Positions 8,643 to 19,147 are shown, numbered from the stretch's first letter. The stretch is 47,318 nt of DNA from Nonomuraea ceibae (GCF_019396325.1 NZ_JAHKRO010000073.1:1-47318); one strand, 5' to 3'. Numbers and translations: made by a program. Notes: a model not told the origin generated them from the sequence alone.

Positions 8643-8650
<8 letters not shown>
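7661..8650 (-). CDS. Oligopeptide/dipeptide-type ABC transporter ATPase (DppF/OppF-like)
   Basis: A 329-aa cytosolic ATPase with Walker A GESGCGKS (residues 44-51), signature LSGGQRQR, Walker B ELIVADEPTSALD and the C-terminal oligopeptide-transporter extension with the cysteine cluster CPFRTRCWRADDAC, which in this family can bind an iron-sulfur cluster. It overlaps the fused permease-ATPase gene by eight bases upstream and the DHDPS-family gene by four downstream. It should form the heterodimeric ATPase with the ATPase half of that fusion. Family 5 transporters carry peptides but also opines, sugar oligomers and nickel, and the associated aldolase suggests a non-peptide substrate here. Confidence 0.93.
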
Positions 8651-10588
<1,938 letters not shown>

Positions 10589-10592
<4 letters not shown>

Positions 10593-11548
10593 GCGGCACT
10601 CCTGAGCCGGGGGTTGACCAGCAGGTAGAGGACGTCGACCACGAGGTTGACGACCATGAAGCCGACCGCGATGGTCAGCACCACGCCCTGCACCACGGCG
10701 GGGTCGCCGTCACGCACCGCGTTGATCATGAGCTGGCCCATGCCGGGCAGCCCGTAGATCGTCTCGATGACGACGGTGCCGCCGATCAGGTAGCCGATGC
10801 GCAGGCCGAGCACGGTCAGCGGGTTGATGAGCGCGTTGCGCAGCACGTTGCGGCCGACGACGACGATCGGCGGCAGGCCGCTGCCGATCGCGGTGCGGAC
10901 GTAGTCGCGGTCCAGCTCCTCCACCATCGAGGTGCGGATGATGCGGATGAGCTGGGCGGCGATCGGCAGCGACAGTGACAGGGCGGGCAGCGTCATCGAG
11001 CGCAGCCAGCCGCCGAAGGAGTCGGCCGGGTTGATGTAGCCGCCTGTCGGGAACAGGCCCTCGCCCACCGCCAGCCACTGGATCATGAGCAGCGCCAGCC
11101 AGAACGACGGGGCCGCCACGCCGACCAGCGACACCATGCGGATCACCTGGTCCGGCCAGCGGTCGCGGAACAGCGCGCCGGCGACGCCGAACACCAGCGA
11201 CAGCACGATCCCGACCGCCAGGCCCAGGAACGTGAGCTGGAGCGTCAGCGGCAGCGCCGTGGCGATCGACTCGATCACCGGCTTCTTGGTGAGCACGCTG
11301 GTGCCCATGTCCCCTTGCAGCAGGTCGCCGACGAATCGGACGTATCGCAGCGGCAGCGGGTCCAGCAGGCCGTTCTCCAGCTGGAACTGGCGGATCTGCT
11401 CGGCGGTCGGGTTCGCGCCCTGGAAGTAGGCGTACTCCGGCTTGCTGTTGGAGAAGCGCATCACGATGAACACGAACGCGACGACGCCGAGCACCAGCGG
11501 GACCAGGATCAGCACCCGCCGCGCGAGCATTCTGGCGATCAGGATCAT
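10589..11548 (-). CDS. Oligopeptide/dipeptide-type ABC transporter permease (DppB-like)
   Basis: A 319-aa membrane protein with the DppB layout: an N-terminal helix (ARRVLILVPLVLGVVAFVFIVM), a periplasmic segment with GDMGTSVLTKKPV, and five further spans. The C-terminal loop IETIYGLPGMGQLMINAVRDGDPAVVQG is a family hallmark. It starts six bases after the SBP5 gene stop and overlaps the fused permease-ATPase gene by ATGA, so the transporter is one operon. It pairs with the DppC part of the fusion to form the pore. ATG 11548 is the first start; a Met seven codons later is possible. Confidence 0.94.
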
Positions 11549-11554
11549 GGCGGC

Positions 11555-13162
11555 TCAGGTGCGCTTGGCCTGGAGCAGGTTGATGCCGGGGTATGCCTGC
11601 GCCCGGACGCCGGAGACCTTCTTGGGGTCCCAGGCGGTCATCAGCTCGGTGTGGACGACGGGGTAGAGGACGGCCTGCTCGGCGATGACGTCCAGATATT
11701 TCTGGACCTTGGCGGCCTTGGCTGCCTTGTCCGGCTCCTTGGTGGCCTCGTCCATCATCGCGAACAGGGCCTTGGCGTCCTTGCTGCCGTCGAAGTGGGC
11801 GTACTTCATCCACAGCCCGCCCTCGACGAAGTTGTAACGCAGGATCAGGTCGGCGTCCATGCCGAACTGGTTGGGGTTGGAGGCCGCCGCGACCACCTGG
11901 TAGTCCTGGAACTGGTCCATCTTGGTGAACAGCGCCGCCGTGTCCTGCGGCTCCAGCGTCGTCTTGACGCCGATCGCCTCCCACGAGGCGGCGATGGTCG
12001 GCAGGCAGTCGGCGATCCAGCTCACGTTGACGGCCATGAGGTTGACCGTCAGGTTGCTGACCCCGGCCTCCTTCAGCAGCGCCTTGGCCTTGTCCGGGTC
12101 GTAGTCGTAGACGACCGCGGCCCGCTTGTGGTCGGGGTGCCCCTCGTTGAGGAAGGAGCTGGAGGCGGTGCCGTGGCCCTTGAGCGCCACGTCGATCATC
12201 TTCTTCTTGTCGATCGCGTAGTGCAGCGCCTGCCGTACGCGCACGTCGTCGAACGGCTTGGTGCCCGTGTTGAACATCAGGAACATGTGGTTCATGCCCG
12301 CGCCGCCCTCGACCGTCAGCCCCTGCTGCTTGAGCTGGTCGACGTTGGCGTACGGGATGTTGTCGGCGATCTGCGCCTCCGCCGATCCGCCGGAGATCTT
12401 CGCGACCCGGGCGGCCGCGTCGACGATCGTCAGCCAGTTCATCTGCTTGACCGTCGCGGGCCGGGGCCCGTTATAGCCGTCGAACGCCTCGAACGAGGTG
12501 TTGGACTTGGGGTTGTGCGCGGTCATCCGGTACGGGCCCGAGCCGACGGCCTTGCCGCTCTTGGCCTGGTCCCACGCTCCCGGCTGGGAGAAGACGTGCT
12601 TCGGCATGATCTTGGCGATGGTGAGCCGGGGCGCCGCGTCCGGGAAGGCGAACTTGAAGACGAGCTCCACCGTGCGGTCGTCGACCTTCTTGACCTCCTC
12701 CAGCCAGGAGCGGAAGAAGTTGCCGACGAGCACGTTGGCCTCGGGGTCGAGCACCCGCTCGAAGGTGAACACCACGTCGTCGGCGGTGACCGGCTGCCCG
12801 TCGTGCCACTTGGCGCCCTCGCGCAGCGTGAACTTCCACGTGGTGGCGTTCAGGTCGTCGGGCAGCGCCGTGGCCAGCGCCGGGTACGGCTCGCGGGTGA
12901 TGGGGTCGGTGTCGAGCAGGCCCTCGTAGATGTGGGTGATGCCGGCCATGGCGAAGGCCGAGGCGGTCTGCGTCGGGTCCCAGCTCTGGTCGTTGCCGTA
13001 GCCGATGACGGCGGTGATCAGGTCTTTGTTGGATCCCGCGCCGACCGAGCCGGTCGAAGCCGGGCCTCCGCTGCAGGCGGCCAGAGTGGACGCGATGATC
13101 GCGGCCGCCCCTGTCGCTCCGCTGTAACGCAAGAAGTCGCGGCGGCTGAACTCAGGGCTCAC
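11555..13162 (-). CDS. ABC transporter substrate-binding protein, family 5 (Tat-exported lipoprotein)
   Basis: A 535-aa binding protein for the peptide/opine-type importer. The signal begins VSPEFSRRDFLRYSG, with a twin-arginine motif, and ends in a lipobox LAAC (Cys about residue 30), so it is folded before export and then lipid-anchored. Family 5 segments are clear: WKFTLREGAKWHDGQPVTADDVVFTFERV, PFDDVRVRQALHYAIDKKKM and YDPDKAKALLKEAG. GTG 13162 was chosen because GGGAGG lies six bases upstream and the Tat motif follows; an upstream ATG at 13204 lacks a ribosome site and would run through the palindrome at 13199-13213. It is divergent from the FadR-type regulator. The ligand is unknown. 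Confidence 0.93.
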   Translation of the reverse strand: MSPEFSRRDFLRYSGATGAAAIIASTLAACSGGPASTGSVGAGSNKDLITAVIGYGNDQSWDPTQTASAFAMAGITHIYEGLLDTDPITREPYPALATALPDDLNATTWKFTLREGAKWHDGQPVTADDVVFTFERVLDPEANVLVGNFFRSWLEEVKKVDDRTVELVFKFAFPDAAPRLTIAKIMPKHVFSQPGAWDQAKSGKAVGSGPYRMTAHNPKSNTSFEAFDGYNGPRPATVKQMNWLTIVDAAARVAKISGGSAEAQIADNIPYANVDQLKQQGLTVEGGAGMNHMFLMFNTGTKPFDDVRVRQALHYAIDKKKMIDVALKGHGTASSSFLNEGHPDHKRAAVVYDYDPDKAKALLKEAGVSNLTVNLMAVNVSWIADCLPTIAASWEAIGVKTTLEPQDTAALFTKMDQFQDYQVVAAASNPNQFGMDADLILRYNFVEGGLWMKYAHFDGSKDAKALFAMMDEATKEPDKAAKAAKVQKYLDVIAEQAVLYPVVHTELMTAWDPKKVSGVRAQAYPGINLLQAKRT

Positions 13163-13198
13163 GGATGCCTCCCGGGGGGTAGCCCAACGTAGAACGTG

Positions 13199-13213
13199 GG
13201 ACATCCCATGTCC
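13199..13213. promoter_or_regulatory. GGACAT-CCC-ATGTCC palindrome, candidate operator for the FadR-type regulator
   Basis: A perfect six-base inverted repeat with a three-base spacer lies between the divergent SBP5 operon and the FadR-type gene. On the minus strand GGACAT is followed, 16 bases later, by TACGTT, a possible -10, so the palindrome would cover the -35 region of the transporter promoter. GntR/FadR proteins typically bind short palindromes in this position. The assignment rests on position and symmetry only. Confidence 0.5.
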
Positions 13214-13312
13214 TATCTTTTGCGTAAGGTGGACGCTAGATGCGAGGCCTGGTTGCGGTCAACAGGAGGTTTCCGGAATGTTACGCACCAGTCCGCAGAG
13301 AAGGGATCTTTC

Positions 13313-14023
13313 ATGACCACTGCCCCGCGCTCACGGCTCAGCCGTGCCGTCGAGGCCCAGGAGGGCGTCAAGGAGCTCATCCTCAAGCGCGGGCTCAAGG
13401 CGGGCGACCCCCTGCCCACCGAATCCGAGCTGATGGAAGAACTGCGCATCAGCCGCAACTCGGTCAGGGAAGCGCTGAAGGCCCTGCAAGCCGTCGGCAT
13501 CGTCGACATCCGCCACGGCTTCGGCATGTTCGTCGGCCGCATGTCGCTCGCCGGGTTAGTCGACGAGCTGACCTTCCACAGCCGCATCACGCTCCAGAAC
13601 GGCCGCAACGCCCTGGCCAACCTCATCGAGATCCGCGAGATCCTCGAAGTCGGCCTGGTCCAGCGGCTCATCGACCTGGGCGACGCCGCCGACCTCACCG
13701 CCGTCGCCGACGTCATGGCCCGCATGGAGGCCGAGGCGCTGGTGGACGACATCTCCCCCGAGACCGACCGGCTCTTCCACGACCTGCTCTACCGGCCGCT
13801 CGGCAACCCCGTCGTCAGCCAGCTCCTCGGCGCGTTCTGGGACGTCTACCACCAGTTGCGCGACCATCTCGGCGCCCCGGACGAGTCCCCCGCCGACGTC
13901 GCCCGCCGCCACCGCGACATCTACGTGGCGGTCCAGGCGGCCGACAAGCCGGCGGCGGTCACGGCCGTCATCGCCCACTTCGACGGCGTCCGCAACCGCC
14001 TGGCCCGCCTCACCCTCACCTGA
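13313..14023 (+). CDS. GntR-family regulator, FadR/FCD subfamily, with an in-frame TTA codon
   Basis: A 236-aa regulator. The winged helix is at about residues 10-75 (PLPTESELMEELRISRNSVREALKALQAVGIVDIRHGFGMFV). The FCD effector domain follows (about 95-230), with candidate metal or ligand residues in TDRLFHDLLY, RRHRDIYVAV and VIAHFDGVRN. ATG 13313 has AAGGGA eight bases upstream. Leucine 82 (bases 13556-13558) is encoded by TTA, a very rare codon in such genomes that places translation under the bldA tRNA in Streptomyces relatives. It diverges from the family 5 transporter operon and probably represses it through the palindrome at 13199-13213, with an inducing sugar-acid or similar metabolite. 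Confidence 0.9.
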   Translation: MTTAPRSRLSRAVEAQEGVKELILKRGLKAGDPLPTESELMEELRISRNSVREALKALQAVGIVDIRHGFGMFVGRMSLAGLVDELTFHSRITLQNGRNALANLIEIREILEVGLVQRLIDLGDAADLTAVADVMARMEAEALVDDISPETDRLFHDLLYRPLGNPVVSQLLGAFWDVYHQLRDHLGAPDESPADVARRHRDIYVAVQAADKPAAVTAVIAHFDGVRNRLARLTLT

Positions 14024-14024
14024 C

Positions 14025-14055
14025 CCCCCGCCCACGGCCTCCCCTCGGCCGGGGG
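14025..14055. terminator. Weak bidirectional stem-loop between convergent genes
   Basis: The 37 bases between the FadR-type stop and the convergent DUF2804 stop contain CCCCC (14025-14029) and GGCC (14036-14039) that can pair with GGCC-GGGGG (14047-14055), leaving a six-base bulge and a seven-base loop. There is no T-run, as is common in actinomycetes. The bulge makes this a low-confidence terminator. Confidence 0.35.
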
Positions 14056-14060
14056 TGTCG

Positions 14061-15089
14061 TCACCAGCGGCGGTAGACCTCTTCGGCCCATCCGTACAGG
14101 CCGGAGATCTCCACGACCTCGCCGTCGTCGGCCACCACCGTGCCCCGGTAGTGGCCGAACGCCTGGGCCTCCCGGGTGCGCATGTAGAGGGCGCGCTTGA
14201 TGTCGGCCTCGCGGACGTGCTCGGGGACGAACTCCAGGTCCACCCGGTCACCGGTGATGCGCCACGGCGCGTTCCAGTCGGTGGTGTCGTAGCGCCAGAC
14301 CAGCTCCTCGCTGATCTTGTGCACCCGGCCGTCGAGGATGAGCGCGTTCTCGACGCTGCCGGTGCCGTCGGTCCACTTGCCGCCGAGCTGCACGGCCACG
14401 TCCCGGCCTCCGGGGCGGCCCGAGGCGGCGCCCCAGTTCCACAGGATCTCGCCGGGCCAGCGGCCCCGGCCGAGGTCGAGCGTGGCCAGCGCGTCGCCGG
14501 CGGCGAAGGCGTACGTCCTGCCGTTGACGCGCACGGTGCCCTCGGCGGGGCGGCCCACGTCCTTGACCGTGTACTGGAAGCGGCGGGTGCTCCACGGCAC
14601 CACCAGCGACAGGCTCTCGCGGCCCGGCACCCGGTGCACGAGCAGGTCGGCCTCCATCTCGGCGGACTTCAGCCGCAGCCGGGTGCCGTCGGCGGTCTCG
14701 TCCACGCTGATCCGCACCGGACCCGCGCCGATGCGGACGCTGCCCTCGCCGCTGCGCGCGGAGAACGACACGCCCCGGGCCGGGACGAGCAGGCCCTTGC
14801 TGGTCACCTGCTCGCCGGTGCGGCGGTCCAGGAAGAACGCCGACTCGCCCGCCAGGTAGTCGAGGCTGCTGGCGCTGAACGCGAACACCTGGCCGGGACT
14901 GGTCACGCACCAGTAGTCCCAGCGCATGGTGCGGCCCCAGCCTCGGATGTTGGCGCGGTGCAGCGGGGTGCGGCTCCAGCCGACGGCGGCGGGGTTGAGC
15001 CGCCCGTCGGGCAGGCACAGGTCGACCCGGCTGGTGATCTCGCGCTCGGCGACCGCGCGCGGGCTCGTGTTCATCGTGCTCTCCGTCAT
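14061..15089 (-). CDS. DUF2804 domain protein of unknown function
   Basis: A 342-aa cytosolic protein matching the DUF2804 family in layout: N-terminal REITSRVDLCLPDGRLNPAAVGWSRTPLHRANI, the WGRTMRWDYWCVTSPGQVFAFS segment, and conserved tryptophans in KDVGRPAEG and LGRGRWPGEILWNWGAASG. There is no signal peptide. The function of the family is not established to my knowledge; the aromatic-rich repeated beta pattern suggests a barrel that binds a hydrophobic or sugar ligand. ATG 15089 overlaps the aldehyde dehydrogenase stop (ATGA), so it is the terminal gene of the eight-gene operon starting at 22531, suggesting a role connected with the sugar-acid pathway or its toxic intermediates. Confidence 0.8.
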   Translation of the reverse strand: MTESTMNTSPRAVAEREITSRVDLCLPDGRLNPAAVGWSRTPLHRANIRGWGRTMRWDYWCVTSPGQVFAFSASSLDYLAGESAFFLDRRTGEQVTSKGLLVPARGVSFSARSGEGSVRIGAGPVRISVDETADGTRLRLKSAEMEADLLVHRVPGRESLSLVVPWSTRRFQYTVKDVGRPAEGTVRVNGRTYAFAAGDALATLDLGRGRWPGEILWNWGAASGRPGGRDVAVQLGGKWTDGTGSVENALILDGRVHKISEELVWRYDTTDWNAPWRITGDRVDLEFVPEHVREADIKRALYMRTREAQAFGHYRGTVVADDGEVVEISGLYGWAEEVYRRW

Positions 15090-16489
15090 CGCCCCAGCCC
15101 GATGCTGAGGTACTTGTACTCCAGGTAGTCGGCCACCCCGTGGTGCCCGCCCTCGCGGCCGTAGCCGCTGCTCTTCACGCCGCCGAACGGCGCCTGCGGC
15201 GGCGCGAGCGGCCCGCCGTTGACGGTGACCATGCCGAACTGCAGCTCCTCGGCCACCCGGACGGTCCTGCTCAGGTCGTTGGTCCACACATAGGCGGTCA
15301 GCCCGTACGGGGTCGCGTTCGCGCGTTCGACGACCGTGTCGCAGTCGTCGAACTCCAGCACCGGGGCGACCGGCCCGAACGTCTCCTCGCGGCAGACGAG
15401 CATGTCCTCGGTGACGCCGCCGAGCACGGTCGCCGGGTAGAACGTTCCAGCGCCGCCGGGGCGGACCCCGCCGGTCAGCGCCTTCGCGCCGTGGGCCAGG
15501 GCGTCCTCGACGTGCCTGGCCACCTTGGCGACGGCCCGTTCGTCGATGAGCGGGCCCAGCTCGGCGGCCTCGGCCTGCCGGACGAGCTCGGCGGTGAAGG
15601 CGGCGCTCAGCGAGGAGTGCACGAAGATCCGGTTGGGCGAGGTGCACGCCTGGCCGGCGTTGAGGAACTTGCTGCGGGCCACGGCCCGCGCGGCGGCCAC
15701 CGGGTCGGCGTCGGGGAAGACGAGCACGGGCGCGTGCCCGCCCAGCTCGACGCTGAGCCGCTTGACGTCGTGGGCGCTCTGCCTGATCAGCTCCCTGCCG
15801 ACCTCGGTGGAGCCGGTGAACGACACCTTGCGCACGCGCGGGTCGGCCATCACGGCGGCCCCGAACGCGGCCGGGCGCGACGTGGTGACCAGGTTGAACA
15901 CGCCCGGCGGCAGCCCGGCGGCGACGAACGCCTCGGCGACGGCGACGGCCGACAGCGGGGTCAGCTCCGCGGGCTTGAGCACGACCGTGCAGCCCGCGGC
16001 GAGCGCCGGGCCGAGCTTGCGGGTGATCATCGAGACGGGGAAGTTCCACGGCGTGATGCCGGCGACCACGCCCACGGGCTCGGGCAGCAGCCAGATCCGG
16101 TTGTCGGCGTGCGCGCCCGGCACGGTCTCGCCGTAGAGGCGGCGGGTCTCCTCGGCGGCCCACAGCAGGTGGTCGGCGCCGGACAGCACCTCGCCGGTCG
16201 ACTCGGCGAGCGGTTTGCCCTGCTCGGCCGTCATGACGGCGCCGATCGCGCCGGCGCGGGCCGCCAGCTCCCGGGCGGCGGCGCGCATGAGGTCGGCCCG
16301 CTCGTGCGCGGGCATGGCCCGCCAGCCCGGCAGCGCGGCGCAGGCGGCGTCGATCGCCTGCCCGGTCAGCTCCGGGCCGCAGTCGGCGACCTCGGCCAGC
16401 GGCTCGCCGGTGGCGGGCGCGTACACGGTGAACGTGCCGCCGGCCTCCCGCCAGTCGGCCCCGATGAGCGCCCGTCGTGTGTCAGCCAT
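15086..16489 (-). CDS. NAD(P)-dependent aldehyde dehydrogenase (semialdehyde dehydrogenase-like)
   Basis: A 467-aa ALDH superfamily enzyme that oxidises an aldehyde to a carboxylate. The cofactor site has TPWNFP (Asn149), VLKPAELTPLS and FTGSTEVGR. The general-base Glu248 is in SVELGGHAP and the catalytic Cys282 is in FLNAGQACTSPNRIFV. It most resembles succinate- or alpha-ketoglutarate-semialdehyde dehydrogenases. The region after LSAAFTAELVRQAEAAE runs straight into LGPLIDERAV; family members usually have some 12-15 more residues here (a kVGdgldp-like strand), so an internal deletion is likely, though the frame and catalytic residues are intact. It overlaps the GntR gene by eight bases. In context it could finish a non-phosphorylative sugar-acid pathway. 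Confidence 0.9.
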   Translation of the reverse strand: MADTRRALIGADWREAGGTFTVYAPATGEPLAEVADCGPELTGQAIDAACAALPGWRAMPAHERADLMRAAARELAARAGAIGAVMTAEQGKPLAESTGEVLSGADHLLWAAEETRRLYGETVPGAHADNRIWLLPEPVGVVAGITPWNFPVSMITRKLGPALAAGCTVVLKPAELTPLSAVAVAEAFVAAGLPPGVFNLVTTSRPAAFGAAVMADPRVRKVSFTGSTEVGRELIRQSAHDVKRLSVELGGHAPVLVFPDADPVAAARAVARSKFLNAGQACTSPNRIFVHSSLSAAFTAELVRQAEAAELGPLIDERAVAKVARHVEDALAHGAKALTGGVRPGGAGTFYPATVLGGVTEDMLVCREETFGPVAPVLEFDDCDTVVERANATPYGLTAYVWTNDLSRTVRVAEELQFGMVTVNGGPLAPPQAPFGGVKSSGYGREGGHHGVADYLEYKYLSIGLGR

Positions 16490-17147
16490 GTGTCTCCTGG
16501 ATTCCTTCGATCAGCGCCTTCATGGCGGCCATCTCGTGCGCGTGCTGCAGCTCGCTGGCCAGCGAGATGTCGCCGGCCACCAGGGCGTTCCTTATGGCGA
16601 CGTGCTCGGCGTGCGATTCGGGCAGCCGCCACGGGACCAGGCGGAAGCCGCGCTGGGCGGTCTCCGTCCTGGCCCACAGGCCCTGCAGCATGCGGTGGGT
16701 GAGCTTGCTGTTCTCGGTGTCGCACAGCAGCGAGTGGAAGCGCCGGTTGAGCCGGGCGAACGCGGCCACGTCACCGGCGCCGACGGCGATCTCGCACTCG
16801 GCGAGCACCGCGTCGACCTCGGCCAGCCGCTCGCCGGCCAGCGGGCGGCCGTCCAGCTCCAGCGCGAGCGCGGTGAGCGCGGCCCGCACGCTGTAGAGCT
16901 CGCGCACGTTCTCGACGGTGAACGCGGCGACGACGGCGCCCACGTGCGGGCGTTCGACCAGCCACTCCTCCGAGCAGAGCTGCTTGATGGCCTCGCGCAC
17001 GGGCGTCTCGCTGATGCCGACCGCCTCGGCCACCACCCGGGTGGTGATCTTCGTGCCGGGAGGCGCCTCACCGGTCATGATCAGGTGCTTGATGTGCTCG
17101 GCGGCCAGATCCGCCTTGGTGCGGAACGGGGAACGCGATTCGGCCAT
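16482..17147 (-). CDS. GntR-family regulator, FCD subfamily
   Basis: A 221-aa regulator with an N-terminal winged helix (about residues 10-75, ITTRVVAEAVGISETPVREAIKQLCSEEWLVERPHVGAVV) and an all-helical FCD domain (about 85-215). The FCD domain keeps candidate metal-binding residues in FARLNRRFHSLL, ESHAEHVAIRNAL and LQHAHEMAAM. ATG 17147 is preferred over an upstream ATG (17204) because AGGG lies at a usable distance and the family N-terminus begins there. It is embedded in the operon it probably controls, 13 bases after the enolase-superfamily gene. The CTGC...GCAG palindrome at 22548-22567, over the operon promoter, is its likely target. Confidence 0.9.
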   Translation of the reverse strand: MAESRSPFRTKADLAAEHIKHLIMTGEAPPGTKITTRVVAEAVGISETPVREAIKQLCSEEWLVERPHVGAVVAAFTVENVRELYSVRAALTALALELDGRPLAGERLAEVDAVLAECEIAVGAGDVAAFARLNRRFHSLLCDTENSKLTHRMLQGLWARTETAQRGFRLVPWRLPESHAEHVAIRNALVAGDISLASELQHAHEMAAMKALIEGIQETHG

Positions 17148-17160
17148 GGTGGGGAGCCCT

Positions 17161-18321
17161 TCAGACCCGCTGGACGGTGAGCGGCTCGATCGCCGCATGA
17201 TCAAGCTCTACACCGAGTCCGGGTCCTTCCGGAACGGCTACGAGACCGGAGGAATCGGGCAGCAGCGGTTCGGTCAGCATGGCGTGGAACACCTCCGGGA
17301 CGATCACCGGCGGATCGTAGGGGTACTCCAGCCAGTCGCAGTTCGGCAGCGAGGCGCAGAGCTGCAGGTTGCCGGCCACGCCGAGGCCGGTGGCCCAGGC
17401 GTGCGGGATCACCTTGCGCTGCCGGGCGGCGGCCATCGCGCCGAAGTCGCGCAGCGCGCCGATCTCCTCGCTCTCATTCGCGTCCGGCTGGAAGATGTCG
17501 AAGCAGCCGTCCTCCAGCATGCGCACGAGCTGGCCGATGCCGCGGTTGTGCTCGCAGCCCGCGATCGGGATCGGCGAGGCGGCGGTCAGCTCGCACAGCG
17601 TGCGGTAGTCGTGCCGGGGCAGCGGCTCCTCCAGCCAGGCGACGCCGAGACCGGCCAGCTCCCTGGCCGTGGTGAGCGCCCGGTCGTAGTCCCAGATCAG
17701 CCGGGTGCCGTCGGGGGCGTAACGCCAGCGGGCGGCGGCCTGGTTGGCGTCGACCATGAGGGCCACGCCGGGGCCGACGGCCTCGCGCACGGCGGCGACC
17801 TGGGCCACGTCCTCGGCGATGGTCCTGGCGTGGACGCGCAGCTTGATGCCCTGGAACCCTGCGGCGACGGCCTTGAGGCTGTCCTCGACCCGCTGCTCGG
17901 GGGTGCGGACCTCGCCGAAGCTCGCGTAGGCGCGGACGGCTCCCGCGTGCCCGCCCCACAGCTTGTACAGCGGCTGCCCGCAGGCCTTGCCGACGGCGTC
18001 CCACACGGCGACGCCGACGACCCACGGCCTCGGGAAGACGTACTCGGCCACGTACCGCAGCCGGTTGGCGACGTGCGTGGTGGCGAAGGCGTCCAGGCCC
18101 ACGAGCTGCGGCCGGATCCAGCCGCGGATCGCCTCCAGCAGCATCGGCCCGGTGCCGTGGCCCATGTCGCCGCCGGACACGCCGACGATGCCCTCGTCGG
18201 TCTCGACCTCGACGATGACGGCCGACATGGCCCGGTGCGCGCCCTCCGGCGCCCACGACGGCACGAACGGCCGGGGGTAGGGCAGCTCGATGACGCGAGC
18301 GCGCACGTCTGTGATCCTCAT
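17161..18321 (-). CDS. Enolase-superfamily (mandelate racemase/muconate lactonizing type) dehydratase or racemase
   Basis: A 386-aa enzyme with an N-terminal capping domain and a C-terminal barrel. Metal ligands read as Asp191 (MVDANQA), Glu231 (AWLEEPLP) and Glu257 (IAGCEHN); the base side has Lys160 in GIKLRVH and His307 in VIPHAW with Asp280 in FQPDAN. The second residue of the usual K-x-K motif is Arg162, so Lys160 and His307 are the probable acid/base pair. The subgroup includes sugar-acid dehydratases that make 2-keto-3-deoxy acids, which fits the kinase and DHDPS-family genes upstream in the window. The gene begins seven bases after the sugar permease stop. The exact acid-sugar substrate cannot be told. 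Confidence 0.9.
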   Translation of the reverse strand: MRITDVRARVIELPYPRPFVPSWAPEGAHRAMSAVIVEVETDEGIVGVSGGDMGHGTGPMLLEAIRGWIRPQLVGLDAFATTHVANRLRYVAEYVFPRPWVVGVAVWDAVGKACGQPLYKLWGGHAGAVRAYASFGEVRTPEQRVEDSLKAVAAGFQGIKLRVHARTIAEDVAQVAAVREAVGPGVALMVDANQAAARWRYAPDGTRLIWDYDRALTTARELAGLGVAWLEEPLPRHDYRTLCELTAASPIPIAGCEHNRGIGQLVRMLEDGCFDIFQPDANESEEIGALRDFGAMAAARQRKVIPHAWATGLGVAGNLQLCASLPNCDWLEYPYDPPVIVPEVFHAMLTEPLLPDSSGLVAVPEGPGLGVELDHAAIEPLTVQRV

Positions 18322-18328
18322 CGGCCCA

Positions 18329-19147
18329 TCACCCCTTGGTCGCGCCGTCCGCGAGACCCTTGATCAGGTACTTCTGCACGAGCAGCGCGAACACCACGAC
18401 GGGCAGCACGGTGAGCACGCCGACCGCGGCCAGCGGCCCCCACATCCCGCCCTTCTCGGTGTCGGCCGCGATGCCGGCGATCGCCACCGGGATGGTGACC
18501 GCCCTGTCGTTGGTGAGGATGAGCGCGAACAGCAGCTCCTCCCAGGCCAGGATGATGCAGAAGATCAGCGTCGAGACCAGCCCGGTGATGCTCGTCGGCA
18601 CGATGACGCGGAAGAACGCGCCGAACCGGGAGCACCCGTCGATCATCGCGGCCTCCTCCAGCTCCTTGGGCAGGCCGCGGAAGAACGCCCGCATCAGCCA
18701 CACCACGTACGGCACGAGGAAGGTCACGTACGCGAGGATGACGGTGATGTACTGGTCGGTGAGCCCGAGCTTCCGGGCGACCAGGAACAGCGGCACGACC
18801 AGCGCGATCGGCGGCACCGCGCGGGAGGCGAGGATGAGCCCGCCGACGACGCCGGCGCCGCGCATCCTCATCCGCGACAGCGCGTAGCCGGCCATCGAGC
18901 CGGCGATCATGGAGATGGCCGAGGCGCCCACCGCGATGATGATCGTGTTGACGATCCGGGGCAGGATGCGCGCCTGGTGGAAGTAGCTGACGTAGTTGTC
19001 GAGCGTGAACTCGCCGAGCCACCGGGGCGGCACCGTGAAGATGTCCTTGGGCAGCTTGAACGAGATGCTCACCATGTAGAGGACGGGGAACAGGAAGGCC
19101 AGCGTCACCAGGATCGCCCCGGCGATGGCCGCGTACCTTCTCACCAT
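18329..19147 (-). CDS. Carbohydrate ABC transporter permease (CUT1, MalG-type)
   Basis: A 272-aa inner-membrane subunit with six predicted spans, beginning VRRYAAIAGAILVTLAFLFPVLYMVSI after the initiator Met. The EAA loop is KELEEAAMIDGCSRFGAFFRV, followed by ILAWEELLFALILTND, typical of MalG-like proteins. The C-terminus ends QKYLIKGLADGATKG, as in many CUT1 permeases. ATG 19147 overlaps the upstream permease stop by seven bases (ATGGTGA). Together with the neighbouring permease and SBP it forms the second sugar importer of the window, again with no ATPase gene in the operon. Confidence 0.93.
   Translation of the reverse strand: MVRRYAAIAGAILVTLAFLFPVLYMVSISFKLPKDIFTVPPRWLGEFTLDNYVSYFHQARILPRIVNTIIIAVGASAISMIAGSMAGYALSRMRMRGAGVVGGLILASRAVPPIALVVPLFLVARKLGLTDQYITVILAYVTFLVPYVVWLMRAFFRGLPKELEEAAMIDGCSRFGAFFRVIVPTSITGLVSTLIFCIILAWEELLFALILTNDRAVTIPVAIAGIAADTEKGGMWGPLAAVGVLTVLPVVVFALLVQKYLIKGLADGATKG

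Noticed and set aside
15090..16163. Long open frame that fuses extra Arg/Gly-rich sequence to the front of the DUF2804 protein
   Set aside because: It is an out-of-frame reading of the aldehyde dehydrogenase gene, which has complete catalytic motifs in the other frame; the DUF2804 homology starts at the ATG overlapping the dehydrogenase stop.
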